This document shows, piece by piece, positions 1 to 8,221 of a stretch of 8,221 nt of DNA (position 1 is the first letter of the stretch; the number at the start of each line of letters is the position of its first letter). The stretch is from positions 778 through 8,998 of the forward strand of contig DGRV01000069.1 of the NCBI GenBank assembly GCA_002391225.1, in the 5' to 3' direction. Source of the stretch: Christensenella sp. UBA4379 (GTDB taxonomy: Bacteria; Bacillota; Clostridia; Christensenellales; Aristaeellaceae). The notes beneath the pieces were generated by a model. That model was not told the DNA's origin. It ran no database searches and saw only the letters and a list, made by a program, of their open reading frames with translations. The position numbers were made by a program, and so were the translations under genes.

Positions 1-2
1 GC

Positions 3-230
3 GAGGAGATCATGGCCTGCATCATTCTCAAGGAAGGCGAAACCATGACCGCCGACGAGATGAAAAAGTACGTCCTCGACCACATGGCCAAGCACAAGGT
101 GCCCAAGTACATCGAGTTCGTCACCGGCTTCCCGATGAACGACGCCGGCAAGATCCAGAAATACAAAATGCGCGAGCAGGCCATCCAAAAGCTCGGCCTG
201 CAGAAAGCCGCGGGCATTGAAACGGCCTGA
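3..230 (+). CDS. AMP-forming acyl-CoA synthetase, C-terminal end (5' partial)
   Basis: This is the last 75 codons of a gene that begins outside the window; the frame is open from base 3, reading EEIMACIILKEGE, and ends at TGA 228-230. Enzymes of this family activate a carboxylic acid with ATP to an acyl-adenylate and transfer it to CoA in the cytoplasm. The fragment matches the mobile C-terminal subdomain (AMP-binding_C): the GEE-x-MACIILKEG strand, the helix with KKYVLDHMAKHKVPKYIEF, and the A10 signature PMNDAGKIQKYKMR. The lysine of AGK (codon 150-152) is the family's catalytic lysine for adenylation. The KHKVPKYIEFV pattern is typical of FadD-like fatty/medium-chain acyl-CoA ligases, but the substrate-defining part is missing, so substrate is open. 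An ATG at 12 exists but is internal to the domain and is not a start. No obvious terminator follows; the heptamer repeat spacer begins 5 bp after the stop. Confidence 0.88.
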   Translation, partial: EEIMACIILKEGETMTADEMKKYVLDHMAKHKVPKYIEFVTGFPMNDAGKIQKYKMREQAIQKLGLQKAAGIETA

Positions 231-234
231 AATC

Positions 235-468
235 AAGTAGGAAGTAGAAGGTAGGAGGTAGCGCTCGCTGACGCTCGCTAAGGTTTATAGTGGAGTGAGG
301 AGTGAGGAGTGGGCGCTCCCTTTGGTCGCTCAGTGAGGAGTTCATAGTAGCGAATGCGTAATGCCTAATGCGTAATGCGTAATGAATAGTATGTCAAACC
401 CCTTTCCACTCCTAACTCCTCACTCCTCACTATATACCTCCTCCCTTCTCCCTCCTACTTCCTACCTT
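235..468. repeat. Composite heptamer-repeat intergenic element with inverted symmetry
   Basis: The spacer consists of several short tandem arrays, all with a 7-bp period. Array A at 235-262 has four AAGTAGG-like units. Array B at 293-313 is GAGTGAG twice plus GAGTGGG, with a further GTGAGGAGT at 333-341. Array C at 353-387 has five AATGCGT-like units. Array D at 406-468 has nine pyrimidine-rich units (TCACTCC, then CTCCTAC types). Array D is roughly the reverse complement of B followed by A: 408-435 can pair with about 285-311, and 437-467 with about 235-262, leaving array C near the apex. A direct 10-bp duplication around ACGCTCGCT lies at 261-280, and a GCGCTCCC...GGTCGCTCA stretch at 313-332. 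The whole could fold as one long imperfect hairpin in RNA or single-stranded DNA. No gene is seen here apart from open reading frame running into the next gene. Confidence 0.8.
353..387. repeat. AATGCGT heptamer tandem array (5 units)
   Basis: Five consecutive 7-bp units starting with AATG: AATGCGT, AATGCCT, AATGCGT, AATGCGT and AATGAAT. They sit in the centre of the larger inverted composite, so they would lie in the loop of the fold. Such an array could change copy number by slippage. Because 7 is not a multiple of 3, each gained or lost unit would shift the frame of anything translated through it. Confidence 0.85.
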
Positions 469-477
469 TTAAAGATT

Positions 478-1296
478 ATGATCATTGATAGTCATTGCCA
501 CATTTATCCCGACAAGATCGCGCTCAAGGCGGTTGCTTCGGTGGACCGGTTTTATGACGGGCTGCCGGCGGAGCACTGGGACGGGACGACCGGCACCCTG
601 CTAAAGTCCGGGACGAAGGCCGGCATTTCCCGGTTCGTCGTCCATTCCGTCGCCACCTCCCCGGCTCAGGTGGGTCCGATCAACCGTTTTATCCACGCTT
701 CCCAGGAGGCGGCAGGCGAGGCCTTCATCGGCCTGGGCGCCCTCCATCCGGATTCGGAAACCCTCCGGGAGGACATCCGGGAGCTGATCAGCCTTGGCCT
801 TCACGGCATCAAGATTCACCCGGACTTTCAGCGCTTCGAGGTAGACGGCCCCAAGGCCTTCCGCCTCTTTGAACTGGCCGAGGAGCACGGCCTGCCCGTC
901 CTCATCCACACCGGGGACAGCCGCTATGATTATTCCAACCCCGAGCGGATGGTCCGGGTGCTGAAGGCCTTCCCCGGCCTCCGCGTCATCGGAGCCCACT
1001 TTGGCGGCTGGAGCGTCTGGGACCGGGCGGAGGCCATGCTGCCAGGCTTTCCCAACCTCTGGGTGGACACCTCTTCGTCGTTTCACTGGCTGGGGGCGGA
1101 GCGGTCCCTGCGCATCATCCGCGCCTTTGGAGCGGACCATGTTTTCTTCGGCACCGACTACCCGATGTGGCCCCAGCAGCCGGAAATCGATTTTCTAAGC
1201 GCCCTCCCTTTGTCCCCGGAGGAAAAGGAAAAGATCCTGGGCGAAAACGCCTTGAGGTTTTACGACTGTAAGGATGACAAGCGCCCGGAAACATGA
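478..1296 (+). CDS. Amidohydrolase (Amidohydro_2-like metal-dependent hydrolase)
   Basis: A 272-residue cytoplasmic TIM-barrel hydrolase of the amidohydrolase superfamily. The first strand carries the metal-binding HxH motif (D4-S-H6-C-H8) right after the start. The other family landmarks follow in order: GIKIHPDF at 110-117, LIHTGD with H144, GAHFGG with H174, and GTDYPMW with D227, the C-terminal metal/catalytic aspartate. No signal peptide or membrane segment is present. Members hydrolyse or decarboxylate small cyclic or carboxylated compounds; the substrate here cannot be named. I chose ATG 478 because homologous proteins begin at the first barrel strand (MIIDSHCHI). The frame stays open back to ATG 382 and ATG 391, but that extension is encoded by heptamer repeats and reads as low-complexity Pro/Ser/Leu. 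None of these starts has a convincing Shine-Dalgarno sequence; the leader is CT-rich, with only AAAG 3 nt before 478. The stop codon is embedded in the next gene's promoter. Confidence 0.85.
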   Translation: MIIDSHCHIYPDKIALKAVASVDRFYDGLPAEHWDGTTGTLLKSGTKAGISRFVVHSVATSPAQVGPINRFIHASQEAAGEAFIGLGALHPDSETLREDIRELISLGLHGIKIHPDFQRFEVDGPKAFRLFELAEEHGLPVLIHTGDSRYDYSNPERMVRVLKAFPGLRVIGAHFGGWSVWDRAEAMLPGFPNLWVDTSSSFHWLGAERSLRIIRAFGADHVFFGTDYPMWPQQPEIDFLSALPLSPEEKEKILGENALRFYDCKDDKRPET

Positions 1297-1302
1297 TATA
1301 AT
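1274..1302 (+). promoter_or_regulatory. Sigma-A type promoter with extended -10, overlapping a stop codon
   Basis: ATGACA (1274-1279, five of six matches to TTGACA) is followed by exactly 17 bp and a perfect TATAAT (1297-1302). TG at 1294-1295 gives an extended -10 (TGnTATAAT). The TGA stop of the amidohydrolase (1294-1296) supplies that TG. Transcription would start near 1309, giving a leader of roughly 50 nt before the start codon at 1358. It indicates that the secreted-protein gene has its own, probably strong, vegetative promoter. Confidence 0.8.
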
Positions 1303-1343
1303 CAGGCCATCCGGACGAACCCGTCATGGGACAAAAAACCAAC

Positions 1344-1349
1344 AAGGAG
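1344..1349 (+). promoter_or_regulatory. Ribosome binding site deciding the start at 1358
   Basis: AAGGAG lies 8 nt before ATG 1358. It selects this start over the in-frame ATG 1274, which lies inside the preceding gene, overlaps the promoter -35 and would place 28 extra residues before the signal peptide. Confidence 0.85.
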
Positions 1350-1357
1350 TGTTCGTT

Positions 1358-2965
1358 ATGAAAAAAACATTGAGTCTGCTGCTGGCCGGGATCCTGGCCT
1401 TCTCCAGCCTGCTGCTGCCCGTTTGCGCCGCCGAAACCCTGCCGGAGGAAGGCGGGGAAGCCTATGATTCGCTTACCGAGGAGCAGCCGGAGCTCTCTGA
1501 GGAACCGCTGAACGAAGCGGAAGAGAGCGCTCCCGCGGAGGAAAAAAAGGTCAACTATTCCACCATCAAAAGCTACCTCACCGTCAATACCGGAACGGCC
1601 GCCTACTGGGACGCGGAGCTGACCAAAGACGCCGGCTTTTTCACCAAGTCCGGCAATCTGTACGCCCAGGCCGCTTCCGAAAACGTTTGGCGGGCGACCT
1701 TCTTTGACAGCACCTCCCAGGTCACGCGGACGGTTTATCTGCCCATGGACCAGGTCAAGGTCCTGCCCTCCGCCGCCGTCACCGCCCTCATGACCGCCAT
1801 GCGGCAGAGCGGCCTGGTTACCGAAAACGGAACCCCCATCTTCTCGCTGTCGTTCTACATGTCTCCTCTGGATGTCACCGTCCGGCCGGCCGCCCAGCCC
1901 GCTGAAAATGAAGACGCCAACGAGGAAGCTTCCGAAGAAGTGGCTCAGAGCGAAGCGGAAGAACCCGCCGAGAATGAGACAGAAGAACCCGCTGAAAGCG
2001 AAACGGAGGAGCCTGCCGCGGATGAAGCTCGAGAACCGGCTGCGGACGAGACTGAAGAGCCTGCCGTGAGCGAAGCGGAAGAGCCCGTCGTGGAGGAAAC
2101 CGAAGAACCTGTCCTGGAAGTGGACGAAACCGCCGAAGCGGACTGGACCGCCGCCCCCACCGACCTGACCGCCAACCTGACCGACGACGGGACCGCCGTG
2201 ATCCTCACCTGGACCGGCAACAGCGCCGCGAAGCTGACCCGCGTCTATGAGCTGCTGGGCGATTCCGGGAACTTCCTGGCCGACGTGGAAGATGCTGAAT
2301 CCTTCATCACCGGCCCCATGACCCCGGGCGAGCACACCTTCTTCCTGAAGACCTCCGACGGAGAATCCTTCGGCCTTGAATCCGAGTACGTCACCATCAC
2401 GGTTCCCGCCGCGTGGAAGAAAGCCCCAACGGGCCTGGACGGCGTCCTCAGCCAGGACGGGACCGCCGTGGTCCTCTTCTGGGTAGGCAACGGGGCCGCC
2501 GCCTCCTACCGCGTGTATGAAATGCTCCCGAATTCCACCAAGGCCCGCGCCCTGGGGAACGCCGACGAAGCCGACACTTTCACCACGAAGACGCTGGAGC
2601 CGGGCGAACACACTTTCCTGGTCCGCGCCCGGGAGGGAGAAGAATACGGCGAATTCTCCGAGACCTTCACCATCACCGTTCCCGCGCACTGGATGGCCTC
2701 CCCCGCGGAACTTACGGCCGAGCTGAATGAAGACGGGGCCGCCGTCCTCTCCTGGACTGGCAACGGCCTGGCAGCCACCTACCGCGTGTATGAGATGATC
2801 GAGGGCACCAACAAGGCTAGGGCCCTGGGCACCGTCACCGAAACCGATACCTTCACCACCGGCGCTTTGGAGCCGGGCGAACATACCTTCCGCGTCCGGG
2901 CCCAGGACGGAGACACCTTCGGCCTCTTCTCCGAGCCGGTCACGATCGTCGTGCCCGAAGAATAA
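1358..2965 (+). CDS. Secreted acidic protein with SH3-like region, EEP repeats and three FN3-like modules
   Basis: A 535-residue protein that I do not recognise as a named family; the function is unknown. It starts with a typical Sec signal peptide: MKK, a hydrophobic core at about 4-21, and likely cleavage after A24 or A25 (VCAAE). The lone cysteine C23 is preceded by LPV, which does not fit a lipobox. Residues 26-62 form an acidic linker. About 65-137 resembles a bacterial SH3-like fold (an inference from pattern only, ending YLPMDQVKVLP), followed by a helical stretch to about 180. Residues 182-262 are an extreme Glu/Pro/Ala region with seven 8-residue EEPAxxET-type units at 201-256. Residues 263-535 are three modules of 90-92 residues, each starting at a Trp and ending ITVPA or IVVPEE; they carry the LxWTGN, YRVYEM and LEPGEHTFxVRA signatures of fibronectin-III/Ig-like beta sandwiches. 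There is no LPXTG motif, C-terminal hydrophobic anchor or catalytic domain, so it is probably released or held non-covalently at the wall. It has its own promoter and is likely monocistronic. Confidence 0.82.
   Translation: MKKTLSLLLAGILAFSSLLLPVCAAETLPEEGGEAYDSLTEEQPELSEEPLNEAEESAPAEEKKVNYSTIKSYLTVNTGTAAYWDAELTKDAGFFTKSGNLYAQAASENVWRATFFDSTSQVTRTVYLPMDQVKVLPSAAVTALMTAMRQSGLVTENGTPIFSLSFYMSPLDVTVRPAAQPAENEDANEEASEEVAQSEAEEPAENETEEPAESETEEPAADEAREPAADETEEPAVSEAEEPVVEETEEPVLEVDETAEADWTAAPTDLTANLTDDGTAVILTWTGNSAAKLTRVYELLGDSGNFLADVEDAESFITGPMTPGEHTFFLKTSDGESFGLESEYVTITVPAAWKKAPTGLDGVLSQDGTAVVLFWVGNGAAASYRVYEMLPNSTKARALGNADEADTFTTKTLEPGEHTFLVRAREGEEYGEFSETFTITVPAHWMASPAELTAELNEDGAAVLSWTGNGLAATYRVYEMIEGTNKARALGTVTETDTFTTGALEPGEHTFRVRAQDGDTFGLFSEPVTIVVPEE
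1958..2125 (+). repeat. Seven 24-bp units encoding EEPAxxET octapeptides
   Basis: In-frame tandem repeat inside the secreted protein gene. The units read EEPAENET, EEPAESET, EEPAADEA, REPAADET, EEPAVSEA, EEPVVEET and EEPVLEVD. They have diverged at DNA level, so this is not a fresh slippage tract. The product is a highly negative, proline-spaced, probably extended linker between the N-terminal half and the FN3-like modules. Confidence 0.85.
2144..2962 (+). repeat. Three tandem FN3-like modules (about 270-276 bp each)
   Basis: Modules begin at Trp codons 2144, 2414 and 2690 (residues 263, 353 and 445). Modules 2 and 3 are closest to each other, sharing the YRVYEM, KARALG, DTFTT and EPGEHTF blocks. 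At DNA level they share ACCGCGTGTATGA at about 2508 and 2780, and GGAGCCGGGCGAACA at 2597 and 2870. Module 1 is more diverged (RVYELLGDSGN). The pattern points to a relatively recent duplication of the last module within an older array. Confidence 0.8.
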
Positions 2966-2970
2966 TCACC

Positions 2971-2988
2971 GTTCAGTTTCAACTGAAC
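2971..2988. other. Perfect inverted repeat just after the secreted-protein gene
   Basis: GTTCAGTT, TC, AACTGAAC forms a perfect 8-bp dyad (effectively a 7-bp stem with a 4-nt loop in RNA) 5 bp after the stop at 2965. No T-run follows. It could be an mRNA 3'-end stabilising hairpin or an operator-like dyad upstream of nifJ. Either is inference. Confidence 0.55.
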
Positions 2989-2997
2989 AGTTACCAC

Positions 2998-3017
2998 AGG
3001 GGGGCTTGTGCCCCCCT
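2998..3017 (+). terminator. GC-rich hairpin, possible terminator between the secreted-protein gene and nifJ
   Basis: AGGGGGGC, TTGT, GCCCCCCT is a perfect 8-bp, almost all-GC stem with a 4-nt loop. It is followed by CTGTCAATCATT, which lacks a proper U-tract, so intrinsic termination would be weak. It could instead act as a leader structure for nifJ, whose start lies 57 bp downstream. No convincing -35/-10 pair for nifJ was found between here and 3058; TTGGAT at 3028 and TGAATA at 3048 are too closely spaced. Confidence 0.45.
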
Positions 3018-3058
3018 CTGTCAATCATTGGATCCGTTATCGAATTCTGAATAGCTGC

Positions 3059-3066
3059 AAAGGAGG
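3059..3066 (+). promoter_or_regulatory. Strong ribosome binding site deciding the TTG start of nifJ
   Basis: AAAGGAGG is close to the full anti-Shine-Dalgarno complement and lies 8 nt before TTG 3075. An in-frame TGA at 3048 excludes an upstream start, and no ATG or GTG lies between. The first internal ATG would remove the conserved YPITPSS motif. Confidence 0.88.
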
Positions 3067-3074
3067 CTTTCCCT

Positions 3075-6581
<3,507 letters not shown>

Positions 6582-6644
6582 CGGCGCTTCAGCCCCGCCT
6601 CCAGGCCGTATATCTGACATAAAACGGGATTTCTGTTTCAGGCA

Positions 6645-6663
6645 GCTCAGCCTTCGGCTGGGC
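6645..6663 (+). terminator. Terminator-like hairpin after nifJ, abutting the IS end
   Basis: GCTCAGCC, TTC, GGCTGGGC forms an 8-bp GC-rich stem with one G-T wobble and a tight loop, 63 bp after the nifJ stop. The last stem base (6663) directly precedes the first base of the IS inverted repeat (6664), so the U-tract expected of an intrinsic terminator is absent here. The likely reason is that the IS inserted between stem and T-run; the missing T-run should then lie just beyond the right end of the window. Confidence 0.6.
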
Positions 6664-6692
6664 GTAAATTCCCAAAGTAACTTCCACAGTGG
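6664..6692 (+). repeat. Left terminal inverted repeat of the IS
   Basis: Begins GTAAATTCCCAAAGTAACTT and is the exact reverse complement of 8193-8221 over 29 bp; the match stops at 6693. Its inner end contains a small palindrome, TTCCAC-A-GTGGAA (6682-6694). Confidence 0.93.
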
Positions 6693-6894
6693 AAAGTGAT
6701 GTAGGAGTTAGTGTAAGAAATGCAGTGGGAATAAGACTGGAGCGAGGCAAAGTTAGGCAGGAGACAGACCGGGAAACAGCCATTTTAGGAGAGCTGAGCG
6801 AACGAAGACGTTGAAGAAAAGCATGACAAAAAGACCGAAGCGGCACATATTTCAGAGTAACTTCAGTCAGAGATGAAATTAGTTTGGGAGGGAA
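6693..6894. other. Non-coding left interior of the IS
   Basis: About 200 bp between the left repeat and the transposase stop. I see no convincing gene; an 85-codon minus-strand frame (6846-6589) runs through the repeat into host DNA and has no family resemblance. A copy of the repeat core, AGTAACTTC, recurs at 6856-6864, 31 bp from the transposase stop. The stretch from 6711 to 6840 is purine-rich on the plus strand. Confidence 0.5.
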
Positions 6895-8109
6895 TCAGAT
6901 GCCCTTATTCAGGTCAACTAGGCGGTCGAGCAGACGAGGGGATTGACAGACACAGTCTGGCCGGATCCGTCGGATGCCAAAGCAGGAAGCCAGTTGCTCG
7001 GAATAGAGGAAAAGGAACATGTCATAGGCAGTTTTGCCGGAATAGAGATTCCGGGAAACGGAATTGATGTGCGAGAAAATCAGATTCACCGTTTCCTGCG
7101 AGAAGTCGTCGAAGGATTTGCCACTGGGAACGATGTCCCTGAAAAGCGTATGGTTCTTCTCGACATGCGGCTTCTGGGATGACATCATGGGATCACAGAA
7201 GAAGACAGAGAGTTCTTTCTGCCCATTTGGATCGTTCTCAAAAGAGAAGACGTCAGAAAACTCACCGCCGTTGTCAGTCAGGATCACAGGCATGACTGTA
7301 GCAGGATCAAAGCCGTGAGCGCGTAATCTTTCTTTCAGGTTCAAGAATTTGGCGGCGGCTTCAGCAGCCGTCCTGTTCTCCAGCAGCAAGCCGAACATGA
7401 AGTTGCAGCTTTGGAAAATCATGGTGAGGATGACCTTCCCGCCTGGACGGCCGATGACCGTATCCATTTCAGTGCAGGATTCAAGGTGATGCTCCTCCAT
7501 GAAAGCACAGAAATCGTCGTAACAACGCCCAACCTTGATACCGGCCGGCACGTAGTCAGTGTGCTTCTTGTTGCGGGGCTTGAACTTGACGGCACGCGGG
7601 AGATCGAGGATGGCGACTGAATAATAGCCTTTATGGAAATGGCGGTAGATGGTGCTCTTGGAGGAATGAAGCGCATGGTTGGCCTGAATGTGGCAAAGGT
7701 GCTGCCCCTTCTTAAGGCCTTCCGTGATGATCCGGTCATCTTCGTAGAAAGCCTCCTTGTTGAGTGGAATTCCTTCCCTGGCTTCCGACAGAAGGCTCCG
7801 GTATTCTGCCTGCGCTTCAGAAGCACGGTACAGATACCGTACAAATGGGCAGCTCTTCGAATGCCGTTTCTGGCAACCGTTGCACACGAACGGCGCTTTC
7901 AGCAGCAATGGACAGCCGTCCTCCCTGCGAACAAAGCCGTTTCGATGTTCCTTGCGGTGGTGCTTCACCTCGTATGATACTGTCGTGGGGTCTTTACCGA
8001 TGTGCCTTCCGATTGCTTTGAAGCTCATCCCGTGATCCAGGCATCCCTCAATCTCCTTCCTCTCCTCGATGGTCAAGTGCTTGTTCTTGCTGGTCTCTTT
8101 TTTCTTCAT
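6895..8109 (-). CDS. IS30-family DDE transposase
   Basis: A 404-residue transposase that cuts and joins the IS ends. The N-terminus (11-52, HLTIEERKEIEGCLDHG through TTVSYEVKHHR) is the IS30-type helix-turn-helix that binds the inverted repeats. A possible zinc-binding set of cysteines follows (C66, C76, C79, C87). The RNase H-like catalytic core has D216 (MDTVIGRPGG), D279 (LTDNGGEF) and E317 (PHVEKNH), then NSVSRNLYSGKTAYD. The D279-E317 gap is 37 residues, longer than the 33 usual in the family. I chose ATG 8109 because AAAGGAG (8126-8120) lies 10 nt upstream; the longer frame to ATG 8196 would begin inside the inverted repeat without a visible ribosome site. A possible -10 (TACAAT, minus strand 8175-8170) lacks a clear -35 partner. 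The frame is intact, with no frameshift. Confidence 0.92.
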   Translation of the reverse strand: MKKKETSKNKHLTIEERKEIEGCLDHGMSFKAIGRHIGKDPTTVSYEVKHHRKEHRNGFVRREDGCPLLLKAPFVCNGCQKRHSKSCPFVRYLYRASEAQAEYRSLLSEAREGIPLNKEAFYEDDRIITEGLKKGQHLCHIQANHALHSSKSTIYRHFHKGYYSVAILDLPRAVKFKPRNKKHTDYVPAGIKVGRCYDDFCAFMEEHHLESCTEMDTVIGRPGGKVILTMIFQSCNFMFGLLLENRTAAEAAAKFLNLKERLRAHGFDPATVMPVILTDNGGEFSDVFSFENDPNGQKELSVFFCDPMMSSQKPHVEKNHTLFRDIVPSGKSFDDFSQETVNLIFSHINSVSRNLYSGKTAYDMFLFLYSEQLASCFGIRRIRPDCVCQSPRLLDRLVDLNKGI

Positions 8110-8119
8110 GGCCTGCGGT

Positions 8120-8126
8120 CTCCTTT
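8120..8126 (-). promoter_or_regulatory. Ribosome binding site of the transposase
   Basis: AAAGGAG on the minus strand, 10 nt before ATG 8109. It decides the start against the in-frame ATG 8196 and directly abuts the foot of the hairpin at 8127-8142. Confidence 0.75.
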
Positions 8127-8142
8127 CTGGGAAGTTTCCCAG
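8127..8142. other. Perfect hairpin in the transposase leader; terminator-like on the plus strand
   Basis: CTGGGAA, GT, TTCCCAG is a perfect 7-bp dyad. Read on the plus strand it is followed by TTTTAATT (8143-8150), which looks like a short intrinsic terminator for transcripts crossing the IS from the nifJ side. In the transposase mRNA the same stem ends immediately before the Shine-Dalgarno sequence, where it may affect ribosome access. Confidence 0.6.
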
Positions 8143-8192
8143 TTTTAATTCAACCGCTTTTTTTGTCTCATTGTAAACCCCATCACAAAATC

Positions 8193-8221
8193 CCACTGTG
8201 GAAGTTACTTTGGGAATTTAC
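8193..8221 (-). repeat. Right terminal inverted repeat of the IS
   Basis: Exact reverse complement of 6664-6692 over 29 bp; the inward match breaks at 8192. The outer edge coincides with the end of the window, so extra outer bases cannot be excluded. Confidence 0.93.

Larger units (their letters stand above)
6664..8221 (-). mobile_element. IS30-family insertion sequence (complete or nearly so)
   Basis: At least 1558 bp bounded by perfect inverted repeats of 29 bp (6664-6692 and 8193-8221), enclosing one intact IS30-type transposase gene on the minus strand. The right repeat reaches the last base of the window, so the exact outer boundary and the short target duplication cannot be seen. Base composition is visibly less G+C-rich than nifJ, consistent with recent arrival. 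The element also holds about 200 bp of non-coding DNA between the transposase stop and the left repeat. Intact repeats and gene suggest it is, or recently was, active. Confidence 0.9.

Noticed and set aside
353..387. CRISPR array or integron-like repeats in the heptamer region
   Set aside because: Units are 7 bp with no unique spacers between them; no cas genes or integrase nearby.
1274..1357. Upstream ATG 1274 as start of the secreted protein
   Set aside because: It lies within the preceding gene and in the -35 element, lacks a ribosome site, and would bury the signal peptide behind 28 charged residues.
1415..1435. Lipoprotein signal at LLLPVCAAE
   Set aside because: Position -1 to the cysteine is Val and -2 is Pro, which do not fit the lipobox; ordinary signal peptidase I cleavage after A24/A25 is more likely.
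1115..2884. 589-codon minus-strand open frame opposite the amidohydrolase and secreted protein genes
   Set aside because: Its translation is low-complexity Gly/Val/Arg-rich with no recognisable domain; it is the expected antisense shadow of a G+C-rich coding region whose forward frame has a signal peptide, ribosome site and repeated modules.
6589..6846. 85-codon minus-strand frame running from inside the IS across the left repeat
   Set aside because: It spans an insertion junction, so it cannot be an ancestral gene, and it has no recognisable domain.
8110..8196. Transposase start at ATG 8196
   Set aside because: It falls in the inverted repeat with no visible ribosome site, whereas ATG 8109 has AAAGGAG at suitable distance and begins just before the helix-turn-helix.

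Overview
The window looks like chromosomal DNA from a G+C-rich anaerobic Firmicute, most likely a gut clostridium of the Oscillospiraceae/Ruminococcaceae type. The evidence is a single-chain pyruvate:ferredoxin oxidoreductase, strong AGGAGG-type ribosome binding sites, a sigma-A type promoter, and heptamer-based intergenic repeats. Taxonomy is inferred from gene content only.

Layout, left to right: (1) 3-230, the 3' end of an AMP-forming acyl-CoA synthetase. (2) 231-477, a non-coding spacer built almost wholly of 7-bp tandem repeats in an inverted (foldback) arrangement. (3) 478-1296, a metal-dependent amidohydrolase of the Amidohydro_2 type whose 5' leader is made of those repeats. (4) A clear promoter (1274-1302) overlapping the amidohydrolase stop codon, driving 1358-2965, a secreted acidic protein of unknown role with an SH3-like region, a seven-unit acidic EEP repeat and three C-terminal fibronectin-III-like modules. 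(5) Two hairpins (2971-3017) in the next gap. (6) 3075-6581, nifJ, complete, starting with TTG behind a near-perfect Shine-Dalgarno sequence. (7) A terminator-like hairpin (6645-6663) abutting an IS30-family insertion sequence (6664 to at least 8221). The IS has perfect 29-bp inverted repeats and a transposase on the minus strand, and its right-hand repeat runs to the last base of the window.

The genes do not form one obvious operon: the gaps are 247, 61 and 109 bp, and promoters, hairpins or repeats sit in them. The acyl-CoA synthetase and nifJ both belong to acyl-CoA metabolism, with nifJ supplying acetyl-CoA and reduced ferredoxin during fermentation. The amidohydrolase substrate and the function of the secreted protein cannot be told from sequence. 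I found no CRISPR array, tRNA, rRNA, toxin-antitoxin or defence system. The most notable items are the heptamer foldback spacer, the multimodular secreted protein, and the IS placed directly against a terminator stem.
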